Translations under genes and position numbers: made by a program | Source of the DNA: Mansonella perstans | Lineage: Eukaryota; Nematoda; Chromadorea; Rhabditida; Onchocercidae | Direction of reading: 5' to 3' | DNA: 64,000 bases | Assembly (NCBI GenBank): GCA_037074765.1 | Contig: JBAMDO010000013.1 | Coordinates: forward strand, 62,001-126,000 | The notes under the pieces: generated by a model | Seen by the model: only the letters and a program-made list of their open reading frames with translations | Database searches by the model: none | What the model was told of the DNA's origin: nothing | Part shown: positions 33,321 to 45,900 of the stretch, one piece after another | Numbering within the stretch: position 1 is the stretch's first letter | How the letters are laid out: each line of letters starts with the position of its first letter

Positions 33321-33457
33321 TTGAACATCTTCCATGTCCTCTTAATCGCCATTTCGTTTAAAATTAAATTTTATAATTAAAGTGATGTATTGAACATCTT
33401 CCATGTCCTCTTAATCGTCATTCCGTTTAAAATTAAATTTTATAATTAAAGTGATGT
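33321..33457. repeat. Tandem duplication, two copies of about 69 bp
   Basis: Copy 1 is 33321-33388 and copy 2 is 33390-33457. They differ at only about two positions, so the duplication is recent. A plus-strand open frame (33119-33361) ends within copy 1, but I do not regard it as a supported gene. Confidence 0.95.
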
Positions 33458-36400
33458 CAGCATGTTTGTTGTTTTTATTTTAACTATTATCCACATCATT
33501 TTATTTCTCATACAATGTAAATTCCAGAAAAAAAGCCTAGCAAAGATTTATCAGCCTAATAAACATTAATATCAATTATTCTTTGCTAGCAAAATGTTCG
33601 AAAATTTATTAGCAATGAAAAATGAAAAAAGACAAGAATATGGTCAGGTGTACAGATGGACATAAATATATATACGCATATACAGGCCACTCACACAGAC
33701 ACACAATTCATATGTAGTTACTAATGGTAGACTATTTCCACAACAATACTAAATTTCCTAACAAGAGCTCTAATTGAAACTTCTGTGACGATTTAAAAAG
33801 ATTTTAAAAATGTGACTTTTAGAGAATGAAAGATTTAAATTGATCAGAACTGTCAATAAGCTCATCAAGATGATGTTAGAGATCAGAGAATAATTGTTCC
33901 GGTAACGAATGATAGTAATTTGATATCAGAAAGATCAGAGCAAAATTATTAGGAATATCAATTATTGTTAACTGAGGAAAAATACTAGGCTGTACTAGTT
34001 GGGAGAAAAAAATTTCTTTATGTTTTATGATTATAAATATTCGGAATATTTACTAGGATTCATTATTCATTACTAATTAATCGTTCATTAATAATTAATT
34101 AATTTGATTTTCAAAAGTAGCGTTGTTGCTTCCAAAAGGAAATTTCGAAAACTTTTAAGGAAGAAAAAGTATCACTCTTGTTTTGCATTTCTTAAATTAT
34201 TATTATAGTGAATTCAATTCATTAAGGATTGAATTTTTTCAGAATAATAGAAGATTTACCTAGCTTAAAGGAAGCAAATTCTAAATGATGTAACCAGCAT
34301 TTTATTAGATGCAAAACAAAAAGTACAAATCTTCCTTTCTTTTCAAATTAAGAAGCGGAAATTTGATTTGAATGAAGCAAAAAAAACATTGTATAACAAA
34401 GCATTTATTTCACAGATTACATGACATATTTTTACGTTTTTTCCAGGGGCAAATAACGTTGCAAAAATAACAGGAAAAATCGAAAGTTAGCGTTGATTTT
34501 TTTCGGATGGACTGAGTAGTAGTTAATGAACTTCCTCTTACTGCATTTGTGATTTCAATCAACTACAACTTTTCCCCTTTCTCTCTTCCTCTCTTTCTAA
34601 TGGCAGTATTGAGAGTTGTAGCTTTGATTTGGAGGGTGAAATTGGCAAGAAAACAAAATCAGAATCTCAAATACGAAACGATTCAAAGTATTAGAGAACT
34701 TTTCAAATATTTCGTTAACAGAAGCTGAGAATAATATGAAGTGTAGGATAACTGTCCTATAATAATAAGCTAATAATCAAAAGCTAATTAACATCATAAA
34801 CAAGGAAATTGTGAAATAGCAAATGAATTAAAATATGGATAAGAGTAATTTGGACAGAAAAGATAACAAGGTTAGAAAAGTTAGAAAGCACTTGATGGAT
34901 TCATATATAAACAAATGGTAGCATAGAAGATATGATTTGCCAGATTATAAGTGTACTTGATTAGAAATAGAATAATTCTCTTGTTAAAATAATGGATAAC
35001 GACAGCTGTCTTCTGCCATAAATTGTGATTTCTCCGCTTCTTCCAGTGCTTTCAATATACTACTTCGATGCAAGCAGAAGCAGTTGGTAAGATTAGTGAA
35101 AATTTCAGGTAAGCAAAAGTTGAAATTTGATGGATATTATCTGACTCAATTCGCGCCTTTTAACTAATAAAAGTCATTTTTGATTATAAATTTAGGAGTT
35201 ACTCGGAAAATTTAACAATCAAATCGATTTTATGCAATGAGATTCTTTCTGCGACAGTCAAAATAATTGAGACAAAAATCACATCGCTAAAATAACTAAA
35301 TTTTGCATTTTAAAAGACCATATTAAAAAAAAAATTGAAAAATGGCAATTAATTAAATAAGATGTACAAATAGCTGAGTTGCATTTGGGGTACACAATGT
35401 TTTTTCAATCCATCTGTTAATTACTGGAACCGTAGGAAATTTATGAAAGTAAAAGATGTTGCTGCAAAATTCAAGATGACTTCAACCGAATCGATACGGC
35501 AACTACTCTTCTGCACAAATTTTTAATTAATTTTAATTTAAAGTAGATAACGATCGAAATTCCTGACAATTTGTTGCTCACTGCAAAACATCCTCAATTA
35601 TATCCCTTCGATTTTTGCAAATGCTAGGAATTAATTGAATGAGTTTGAAGAAATCCCTTAAAAATTATTATTTCCTTGAATCAGTCATACAATACCTTGC
35701 AGTTCGCCATTGGTAATAGTTAAGTTTCATAAGGAAATATCTAAACATGAACTGGTCACCTTCTATCAAATCAACTATGAATTATTCCTTGGAAATTTTG
35801 CAGCAAAAGTTTATCTATCTCATTCAATTTCATTTTCTGGGGGGAAAAAAAAAGCAATAGTAATAAGTAAGAGTTAGATAATACGATAATGAAGAGATGT
35901 AATTAGAGAAAGTATGGAGAAGATAGTGCAAACATCATCAGATATCAATTAAAGTCCATGGATAATCCTTGATGTTTTTTTGTAGCCATACTAATTTTTA
36001 AATTTAACAAAAGTACTAAATTCGAGAATTACTTTTTTTCCTGATTTTAACATATAATAGCAATAAAAAGTAACGAAATACTTATATCAAATTTTTCCAA
36101 GCTTACATCTTTCTCAATTTTAAATTGCAATTTTAAATTCAGTTGAAATTTCGATCAACAGATATCTTAAGTATTACTCTTGAGATGACAAGTTGCATAG
36201 CGCGATAGTGGGTTATTTGGTTTTTAGTTGACTTGGAACCAAAATTTTTTTCTAGAGGAGGGGTTTGGTTAATTGATTTTATCTGTTTGCTGCATGGACT
36301 TACTGTTGCTGCACTTATTTTAGATTTTCAGGTAAATTGACCTGATAGGGAATGAATCAGCTCGTTATGTTAGAATTATTGCTTGTTTAGTTCTAGAAAT

Positions 36401-36707
36401 TGACATAGACTTGGGCTTCATGTTTGCAAATAACTGCAAGGTTGCACGAACTAACCTACTCTTTTTCTTCTTATTTTAAACTTTTAAAAATGTATTACAG
36501 ATAGTTGAAATTTGAAAATTGATAAGTTCTGATATAATCAGTGTCTTTATATATATACATATATATTCTGAACGGAATGGTGTAATAGCAGATCATAATA
36601 CATTAGTATACTTCTTGATTGTGTCAAATTGATTATGCATTGTTGCCATTATGGTTCGCATGACAAAAACTTCCTGCTTGAATGGACCAATCAATAATCG
36701 AATAATT

Positions 36708-36713
36708 TTTTAG
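36708..36713 (+). promoter_or_regulatory. Candidate spliced-leader acceptor of RNPS1
   Basis: A TTTTTTAG acceptor ends at 36713, 12 nt before the RNPS1 ATG, in a position typical of nematode trans-splicing. Confidence 0.45.
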
Positions 36714-36725
36714 ATTTAATTCGAA

Positions 36726-38714
36726 ATGGTTGAAGGAAAGCCAACTGAAAGAGAAAATAAGAAAGAAGTGAAGAGACGGCGTGAGTCGAGTACTAGTTCT
36801 TCGGATAGTTCATCTGACTCATCCGAAAGTTCATCATTCAGCGATTCTTCTTCAACATCACGCTCTGGCACGACAACGAGTTCGGAATCTTCCAGATCGC
36901 CTACTCCCAGAAAAACAGGCAAAGGTATTCATCTTCTCATTATAGCTTTTGTAAACATGATATTTCTTGGCGGTTTTTCAAGAACTTTGTTTTAGACATC
37001 CTTTTACGTCTACTGCAAAAAGACAAAAAAATACAGTTTAAACAAATAAATAGGGAAGAAATTAGTGGACTTTTTTTTTCATTTGATCTACCAGAACTAA
37101 AAAGTTAACCTTTATTATCGCATTCTTACATAATCCTTCTCTCTCTCCCTCTTGCATTTTGGGGAATTTCCATCTTTGTTTCACGCGATAAGGATAACCA
37201 AATATAGATCGAGCACGAAGTCCAACTCGGCGTTCGCGTTCACCTCGAATTGGTGGGCGAGCAGAGCGCAGCGAAAAAGCAGTCATCGCATCTTCTCGTC
37301 GATCACCAACTCCGGAACGACGCCGACGCCGTTCATCGCCATCTCCAAAACGGCGACCATCACCATCACCTAAAAGAAGAGATCGAAGTGGTAGCCGAGA
37401 TAGACGTAATCGTTCGCGTTCGCGAGAGCGTAAGGTACTTCTTTACACTTCGGACCCTTTGTGGTTTTAAATTGCATCTTTAATTACACTGGTTTGAAAT
37501 TGTTTTAAATTGCGTCTTTAATTTTAATTATACGCATGAACTTTGAAATAGCGCTTTCCGATGATAACACTGAGTTGAGGATTGAGAATAGTTTGACTGC
37601 TGAGATTGTGAAATTCTTCCAAAATTCTTAACTGGTAGTTTTAAATGATCGATTTTGTTTCATTTAGATCTTCATTTTCAGGCAAGTCCAATCCGCAAAG
37701 CAACGCCACCACCACGTCGTCTGTGTGTGCGTAATTTAAGTCGCAATGTTACAAAGGAACACTTATCGGAAATTTTTAGTGTCTATGGAACTTTAAGAAC
37801 CTGCGAATTACCTATGGATCGGCAACATACACATCTTGGCAGAGGTTTTTGCATTTTTTCAGCTTCACTTCTCAAAATTTTGACATACGTTCCTGCTAAA
37901 AATATTGTAAATCTAAGATTATAAATAGTCCAATAATTTGGTCTCATGAGTCTGAGGAATTTCTTATCCGTTGCGATTAATTTTATTGAGTCAAATACAT
38001 ATTGTTTACATAATGTTTGTTCATTTGCTTTAATGTTTTTAGGTTATGGGTATGTGGAATTTGAACAACCGGAAGATGCGGAGAAAGCGTTGAAACACAT
38101 GGATGGTGGGCAGATTGATGGCCAAGAAGTCACTTGCGAATTAACACACCCACCGCGTTCTACGCTGAATGGAAGTGGAAGACGCCCGCTCTCTCCACTT
38201 CGGTAATTTTTTTTCATCTCAAGTGAATGTATTAGAATGCAATTTCAGTATTTTAAATCATGCTGGATTTTCATTATTGTTGGGAATGGTAGCCATCTCG
38301 TTTTTAAAATATTACAAGAATTATTCCGAAAGATCCACGAAAGTCGAAAAGGTGCTACAATTCGTTCCTAGCTAAAGACAAGCGGTCTACATCATTGCTT
38401 AATGTAATTGACAGATTAATCCATCCAGCAATTTTTCTAGTTCAGTTGCTATCATTCTAATGATTAATAAGCAATCTCTTCATGATTTTGATTATACTGA
38501 CACATGTACATCATTTTGCGAAGTAACTTTCTGCTCCATATTTTAATGTATCTTATTTTTCAAACATAATTTCAGATTTCGTGGACTGTCACCCCGTAGA
38601 TACCGCAGTCCACCTCGTGCGCACGGAACGGGCGGGAATATGGTACCATTGGGTCCAAGTCGCTTCAATCGATCTCGAAGCCGTAGCCCACGACGTCGAC
38701 GCAGTCGCTCTTAG
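36726..38714 (+). CDS. RNPS1: RNA-binding protein with serine-rich domain 1 (RNPS1), 295 aa
   Basis: Exons: 36726-36924, 37208-37434, 37682-37844, 38043-38202 and 38576-38714. Order: an N-terminal Ser-rich tract (about residues 20-60), an Arg-Ser/Arg-Pro-rich block, and one RRM (about residues 155-235). The RRM has RNP2 LCVRNLS and RNP1 GYGYVEFE, split by the intron after HLGRG. A C-terminal RS tail ends in RRRSRS. Length is close to human RNPS1 (about 305 aa). RNPS1 works in the nucleus as part of the ASAP/PSAP complexes with the exon junction complex, influencing splicing and mRNA surveillance. All junction phases agree. It converges on DDRGK1, with 1.7 kb between the two stop codons. Confidence 0.96.
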
Positions 38715-40451
38715 AAGGCTTATTTTTTTTTGTTCTTGTTTCATTGTTTTTCTCTATCATCGAGTGAAAAAAAAGGAAAAAACGAGAGTTACATATAAAT
38801 GGCATCTTGGGAGCGGTTCTACAAGCTCGAACTCGATAGTCTGATAATGGTTCTGCAGAATTTTTCATATTGATAAAAGTAACTTTTGCATTCTCTCATG
38901 TGCACTTTTCTCATTTTCTTTCACTTTATTTCTAAAAAATAAGACGTCCCAATGTTAAAAAGGAAATTAGACTGAATGACATGATGAAAATATAAGTTTT
39001 TCAAGAACCACAGAATGCAGCAACATACATGGCCATTATTACAAAAAAGAAGATGAATGTATGATTTTTAATAATATTTTGTTAGTCATGTTAGTCACAA
39101 GTCATGTGCATGACATCGTAAACTCAAGACTTGCTCACGTGCATTTTTCACGTAAATTCTGGATTTTTGATACGTGCGTGTAATGACAGTGGACAAGTGA
39201 TATAGATGAAATAATTTGAAAACCCCAGATTTAGATAGCTGCTTACTTATCAGCAAGAACTAGGACATGGCATAGTAAGTAAGCCTAAAATAGTTTTACA
39301 ACATTAATAAGAGGATGGCAGCAGCATATATGGACATCAGCAAGAAAAGATTCGTGAATTCTTTTGTTCATAAAAATATTTCTCAATAATACAATCACCA
39401 ATATTGCTAATCAAATCTTCAGTACTACTACCACCTGCTTAATCGATATTGGTCATATTCGTAAACTTTAACCATAGTATTTAGTTGTTCATCTCTCTTG
39501 TGATTCATCATTTCCAGCTATTAAAAATTCGGACAATGGACCGTACTCATCGTTTTTTTCCCCTCGTACAAACACCGCTGCTACGCAAATATCCGCACTT
39601 AATATGCTTTCGTAATACACGTAATTATTTAATTTTAATAGTCCCACAAGGGAACATCAGTGATTTTTTCCAACACATATGCGTCAGCAAAACTTTAAAT
39701 GCATTTCTAGTGCTAATTTACTTTTTGTTTTAGCTTGTCTTGTATGATCCCAAAACGGAACAAACGAAACGTTATTTTTTCTACAGTCATTCTGCAGAAG
39801 TTTTCCACAATTGTTTTTCAAACGTTATTTTTTTTGCAGTCATTTCGCTAGTTGACCGCGCTTTTTTCTCGAAGGCCCATGTTTTTTTACTCGCCACCAT
39901 ATCTGACAAAGTCAAGAAATCATTTCAATTTTATCATCCTTGAAAAAATTAAAAACCTGGTTAAAATCACAAAGTTCCCAGCAACCAGCCAACCAGGTTC
40001 TACGTCATAAAGCCGTCACGTCGATTCACGTCCCAATAGACCATATGATCATAAAGCAATTAATTTATTGCTATACTCGATCAATTCTGCTTTTGATACT
40101 CGGCCGCGCTGGTTGATGAATTTTGCCACTAGAAATAACACCTTGATAGAAAAGGCTGTTAAATGTTTATGGAATTAAATTTCTTCATTTTGATGCAGCT
40201 ATAAACCTGTAATAGTTACGGACTACAAGTCATTATTTCTGTTGCTAAATACCTTATTCCGGATAAAAACTAAAAGATAAGTATATTTCAGTTTTATTCT
40301 ACAGATAATTTTTAGCTGGAAGCTTTTAATCTTACAAATATTTTATTTTTGATTGAAACATAAGTCACAAGATGTTGAGTTGTAAAATGAGACTTGATTC
40401 TTCGTCTAGTAATCTTCTATATATTAATCAATAACAAATTTAAGTTCAATC
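38715..40451. other. Convergent 3' interval between RNPS1 and DDRGK1
   Basis: About 1.7 kb holding both 3' UTRs. A 9-bp inverted repeat (AACCTGGTT near 39,955 and AACCAGGTT near 39,990) could form a hairpin. Plus-strand open frames at 39.5-39.95 kb contain an internal repeat around AACGTTATTTTTT and show no known domain, so I do not call a gene. Confidence 0.5.
40342..40347 (-). terminator. Candidate poly(A) signal of DDRGK1
   Basis: TTTATT on the plus strand reads AATAAA on the minus strand, about 105 nt after the DDRGK1 stop codon. Confidence 0.5.
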
Positions 40452-42386
40452 TTAACCGGCTTGAAGTTCATCTGTAGTAATATGAATAAATTTTCCCCGA
40501 TCGTCCATCACCCCTGTCAATCTGCCACTCTCAACCAGAAAGTTAAGCCGATTCACTGCCTCTTCTGCACGCAAATTGAAATGAGCACCCAATTCATCTA
40601 TATTAACAACCTGAAAAGACAATAGCATTCTCCATTCTCGAACGTCTACAACAACTGGTTGAAAGGGTAATACAAGCATTAAGTGTAAAATGATAACACT
40701 ACAATTCTCCAAATATTTTACTACTCCATTTTCGTTTACCTATCATTTGCTAAATCTACAATATTATTACATGAAAAATCTAAAAACATATATCGATTAA
40801 TAAATTCTTTCATACTTAATACTTGACACCCAAAAACAAATTGCCATTATCAAACCGATCTGGCGCCACAAATTTAATTTATGGAAATCGACAACATTGA
40901 GAAAAAAAGGGATGATAACATGATTTTACATCCAATTATTTTTATCTGACATGCCTCATATTCATTCATGAATGAATGAATATGAAGGTGATCGTATGCA
41001 ATGGAGAAATATTTCAAAAATTAAAAAGTTTTCAAGCACAAACCTTAGTCATACGAACATACTCTTCGAAATCGCGTAAAAGATTCTGCGATCCCTCGTC
41101 ATCAATTTGCTCGAATCCTTCTTCATCAACCGCAAAAGCTTCTCGAAGCTAAAAGAATATTTTGATCAATAAATAGATTTAGTCAATTCCAAAATTCTTT
41201 ATTTATTGAATTTGGAATCATTAGCATCAAAACTACATAATTTAATTAAACCTGCCGATATTCCTCTTCTTCTCGTCTCTCACGCTCTTCTCTTTCCCGA
41301 CATTTCCTTTTACGCTCTTCTTCTTCTTCTTCCATTTGTTTTTCACGTTCCCTCTGCAGACGTTCTTCTCTTTCCCGATCCCACTTTTTTTGTTCTTCCC
41401 TCTCCAACAATTCCTGCAGAAAATAATTTAGAATCGTTAAGAAGCTGAAAAAAATGCATTTCAATTTTCTATATGATCAAACCAAGCAAAATTACAATTT
41501 CTCTTTGTTTCCGTCGTTCTTCCTTAGCATGAAGTTTTGCCAGCTTCTTCTTGCCCAAATGTTCATCTTTTGCTAATTCAGATAACGGCAACTCGTCATC
41601 TACAATTATTGTACTAATTTCAACACTTTTTTAATTCCATAATTAAAAATACCAAATCATCGAGATTAATCACTGATTAGATCTGCGTTGTTTTCGACGT
41701 TACAAATATTATCTATTCAAAAAAGCCAAAAAAGTTAAGCATATAGCTGAAATTTCAATGCATTTCTTGTCAAATTCTCTTCAGCCACAATGTGCAGAAA
41801 GTAACAAATTTCTCATCCAGCAGGGATCATCACTATTAATTAATCAAATGATGGAAGTACTCTGTTCAGAAGCACTGCCAGCTTCGTCGATAGCATTTCT
41901 TACAAAACCCATATTATCATCATCGTTATCACGCACATCTTGACGTATTCTTCGACGTGCAGTTTGTACCCGTCGTCCACCGACAACTGAAATTTCTCAA
42001 AATTGTTTATTGACCGTTTAAATGCATGAAATATTGTAAATTGAAATGAAAGGATTTAGCAATAGATCTTTTTTGAATGCTAGAAATCTGCTCCAAATCA
42101 GTTTACTTTAATTTCAAATTAGTTAAAAAATAAGGAGAAATAGGATGCCATAACTTTTGGAATATCTCAGATCAACTTAGAGTCCTATAATATTTCAAAT
42201 TTTACCAACAACATCACGCTCATTTCTTGCAACATGTTCGTCAGCTGTCATTGCGCGTAACGCTTCCTTACGCTGTCGAGCACGTTTCTCATCAAAATAC
42301 AATTTAATAACGCGAAAGATAATAAGCATTAATGCTGTCATCAAGAAACCAACAGATCCCAAAAATAAATAATCCAGTTCTGCCAT
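40452..42386 (-). CDS. DDRGK1: DDRGK domain-containing protein 1 (UFMylation adaptor, UFBP1), 278 aa
   Basis: Exons: 42386-42206, 41986-41861, 41599-41496, 41413-41252, 41148-41044 and 40610-40452. Order: an N-terminal transmembrane helix (about residues 6-28), a basic then acidic linker, and a long charged helix of Glu/Arg/Lys repeats (about residues 135-195). A C-terminal winged-helix-type domain follows, holding LREAFAVDEEGFE, LLRDFEEYVR and the signature DDRGKFIHIT near the end. Length compares with about 314 aa in human. DDRGK1 sits on the endoplasmic reticulum membrane, holds the UFM1 ligase UFL1, and supports UFMylation of ribosomes and ER-phagy or stress responses. The start codon is followed directly by the membrane helix, as in the family. 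An acceptor-like ATTCCAG about 20 nt upstream could take a spliced leader. Confidence 0.96.
40956..40985. repeat. Near-perfect palindrome in a DDRGK1 intron
   Basis: TCATATTCATTCAT is followed directly by its complement with one extra repeat unit (ATGA). It lies in the intron between exons 41148-41044 and 40610-40452. It could form a cruciform or hairpin; no function is known. Confidence 0.85.
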
Positions 42387-42953
42387 TATTTCCTTAAATA
42401 CAACCTGGAATCAAACGTGATCTGAATTAGTATTATGTGAAAAACTTTAAAACAATATCCAATAACTAAGATATTGAAGAGACTTATTAAGGAATGTACT
42501 GGGAGTATTAAGGGTAATGGTAGATGTTTTGATCAAGAGTCCACAAAAAAAAAACCCGTGATACTGTAGTAATGTGAACTAAGAGAAATTACATTTCAGG
42601 TGTTAACATGCAGAAAGTATCTATCAATATAAATATTATCATATCAAATTATTACACTGTATCTACTACTACTACTGCTACTACTGCAAATCACTAGTAT
42701 CCATGGAATATCTACGATATTCACACTTCTTCGTGTTATTAAATTATTTTTTTTTATTATTATTAAAAAAAATCATTCTATCTGTCATTCGGGGAATCCC
42801 AATAAAATAAACCAACTCACAACAAGCAAAAGCTTTCCGCAGATGGTTATAAACTGGCACGGCCATTCTTTATGATTTAAATTCTTGTGATTGTAAAATT
42901 AAATTTAATAGGCTGCTTGTTGTCATCAATTTTTAGAGTGTGTGAAACAGATC
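42387..42953. promoter_or_regulatory. Divergent intergenic region of DDRGK1 and mitochondrial EF-Tu
   Basis: Only 567 bp separate the two start codons, which face away from each other, so this interval should hold both promoters. A TTTTTAG acceptor at 42931-42936 lies 17 nt before the EF-Tu ATG and is a likely spliced-leader site. CTA/TGC-type short repeats occur at about 42660-42690. Confidence 0.6.
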
Positions 42954-45900
42954 ATGTCGGTATACTTCGTATATCATCGATCGATGTTGGCAAGTCCTAG
43001 TAAGTATCATATTCCAATTTTCTAGGCTAATAATAAAAGTTTAATTGATTGTTAGCAATTCTAATTGTTGCATATTTTGTTTCAAATCAAAATAATTGAA
43101 CAAAATATTCTTTTTGTTTTTCTTCTTACCATTATATTTCACATTTTTTATTTTTATTGAAAATAAAAAATGATAGAATTGAAATAATTGAAAACTATTT
43201 TACAATGAAATGGTAGTGTTTAAATTTTTATAAAAAATGTGAAATTGTAAAAACTGTGAAAAAATGTGAAAATTTTTTTTATATAAGATGTATTCATTTT
43301 TGTTTATAGTGAAGAAGAGAAAAAAAAAGATTATCATTACAGAGATAATCTGATTGTCACCATTACAGAGATAATCGGTGCTGCAGGAGGTTTTCGCGGG
43401 AATTTTTTGACAAAATTTGCTCATTTACAACAGACTCGATGCTATGCTGTTCCGGGGGCGAAACAAGTGTACAAGAGAACAAAACCTCATCTTAACGTTG
43501 GTACTATTGGACACGTGGATCACGGTAAAACAACGCTTTCTTCGGCTATTACCAAAGGTTTGATAGTTTGATAGTTTTAATATTCGATTTTATATTTGTT
43601 GTATAACTTTCGATCGACTTTACTCTATAGAGCAAAATTATACTTAAATTTATTCTAATTTTTTAAGTTCTGGCTACAAAAAAGGGTGCGAAATTTAGAA
43701 AATACGATGAAATCGACAATGCACCTGAGGAAAAAGCTCGCGGTTTGTTCTGTTTTATATATCGGTTTTAGTTTAATGCTTTACCTTTACGGCTATGAGC
43801 TGTATTTTCGTTCAAACTCGAATCCTGTATTTTGTTCTTTATTCCCTCTAACCTTGCAAATGCTCGCCGAAATTGCACAGGGACTTTGGTCTAATCTCGT
43901 GGACATTAACTTGTTGGCTTTTTACGACCAGAAATCTACCACACTTGCACACACTTCCTTTTCCGACCTTATCTAACTGATTACAGTTAATACTTCAACA
44001 GAGCAGAAACAGATTATCTGCCTTTGTGTTTAATGTAAAATTATAAAAATTATAGAAGTCATATTTGTAGGAGATGTAAAAATATATTTTAATGTAATTT
44101 TAATTTTAGGCATAACTATTAATGCATTTCATTTGGAATACGAAACTGAGAAGCGGCATTACGCTCACATCGATTGTCCCGGTCATGCGGATTATATCAA
44201 AAATATGATTACCGGCACAGCACAGATGGAAGGCGCTATTTTGGTGGTGGCTGCTACTGAAGGAGCAATGCCACAAGTTAGCTTTTAGAAAATTTTTTCT
44301 TTCTTTATGTAAAAATGACGAGATCCTTAATATTGTACGAAATAAAAAAATGATTCTTCAGTAAGTTAAACTATTTTTTAAAGACTCGGGAGCATTTACT
44401 GCTAGCTCGACAAGTTGGTATTCCTCTGAAAAATATTGTTGTTTATCTCAATAAAATAGACGAAGTCCCGGACAAGGAAACTCATGAATTGGTTGAAATG
44501 GAGATGCGTGAACTTCTATCGGAACTTAGTTACCCATCTGAATCACCGGTTATTTTTCCTTACTTTTTAAAGAATATTCGTGTGTTTCTTTAATAGAAAT
44601 TTTTATATTAAAGTTTTTCATTGCAATGTATGATATGTAGTTATGTTCAGGAATGATATTTAATATTTTTTATTAAATGTGAAATAAATTTAAACATTAT
44701 TATTATAAATCTGTTTGGGAAATAATTTTTTGATGCGGGAATTATTTAATTACTAGATGATTACAATAGTTTTTCGTCAATTTATATAATATAAAGATAA
44801 TTCAGGTTGTTTTTGGTTCAGCTTTATGTGCTTTGGAAGGAAAGAATCCAGCAATAGGAGAAGAGTCAATCTGGAAACTTCTTGATGTTCTCGATAACTC
44901 ATTTGTAATTCCAGAACGTTGTCAGAATACAGAAGCTATGTTCCCAGCCGAACACGTTTATGCAATCAAAGGTAACTGTTCTTTTTTCAGATCTTGATGC
45001 ACTGCATCAAATATTAGAATGTGTCTTATAATTTCCTTGTGTTAACATCACTGCAAAAACGCGATTGGCAGATATTTTTCTCACTTCATTCTATTTACTT
45101 ATTATTTTCCATAATTCATTTTTGTTCCATTTTTCTTGTTTAAGTTAAATCCATCTGTAGCCTTTAATTAACTCATATTGCGCTACCGATGAAATAACTC
45201 ATAAGCTCATTGAAACAGAAGTTTAGGCCGTGGCACTGTTATAACGGGCAAATTGGAAAGAGGTACATTGAAAAAAGGAGACAAAGTGGAAATAGTTGGT
45301 GCGGGAAAAGAACCTATCAAATCAATAGTTTCCAGTAAGTAATTTTGGTTTGCTATTACAACTTTTTCTTTCGCTATTTATCGTTGTTTTTGTGCAAATT
45401 CATCCTCTTATGTTTTAAATTTGTGTCGCGTTTTTAGGTCTTGAAACATTCAAGAAATCGCTGGACGTGGCGGAACCCGGTGATCAACTTGGAATTTTAT
45501 TAAGAGGTGTAGAAAGTAAAACAGTACGACGTGGCAATGTACTTTTACCCCAAGGACATAAGCATATTCCTACTGATAAAGTAGAAGCTCAGGTTAAGTT
45601 TTATTATAATTTCAGATTTTTAATATTTGCTTTTCAGTTGGAATTAATGTAATTATATCAAGTGTTTCGTGATATATTTCGTGAAGAATCTTCCTGAGGC
45701 GTCAATATTGCCGCTACATGAATCATTTATTTCCAGCAAAAAATCTATATTAACATTGGTATAAAGATGTGTCTACAGAAATAAATATTCATCTTTGATT
45801 TTTTTTTTCGTTCTCAAATATTTTTAGTTTTATTTGAAAACTTGATATGTTGTTGATATTATTCAGTATTCATGACGTTTCATTTGTTTGTTTCTGTCAT

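Larger units (their letters stand above)
30493..36725. other. Gene-poor 6.2 kb interval
   Basis: The interval is A+T rich. Open frames are short and compositionally biased; none shows a known domain. It holds the 69-bp tandem duplication at 33.3 kb, a 14-bp inverted repeat (30990-31003 with 31070-31083) and the upstream regions of the second LRR gene and RNPS1. An AG|GTAAG motif at about 35,107 could be a splice site of an unseen non-coding transcript, but nothing else supports one. Confidence 0.5.

Noticed and set aside
33119..33361. 80-codon Lys-rich plus-strand frame
   Set aside because: Composition is that of A+T-rich non-coding sequence and the end falls in a recent tandem duplication; no splice context.
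35103..35115. TTTCAG|GTAAGC motif resembling a recursive splice site
   Set aside because: No host gene on this strand spans it, so a functional reading has no support.
39485..39943. Two plus-strand open frames between RNPS1 and DDRGK1
   Set aside because: No known domain, an internal short DNA repeat explains part of the open frame, and no in-phase junction links them. They could be 3' UTR sequence.
43686..43976. 96-codon plus-strand frame in the EF-Tu gene
   Set aside because: It overlaps exon 43668-43742 in a different frame and runs into the intron.
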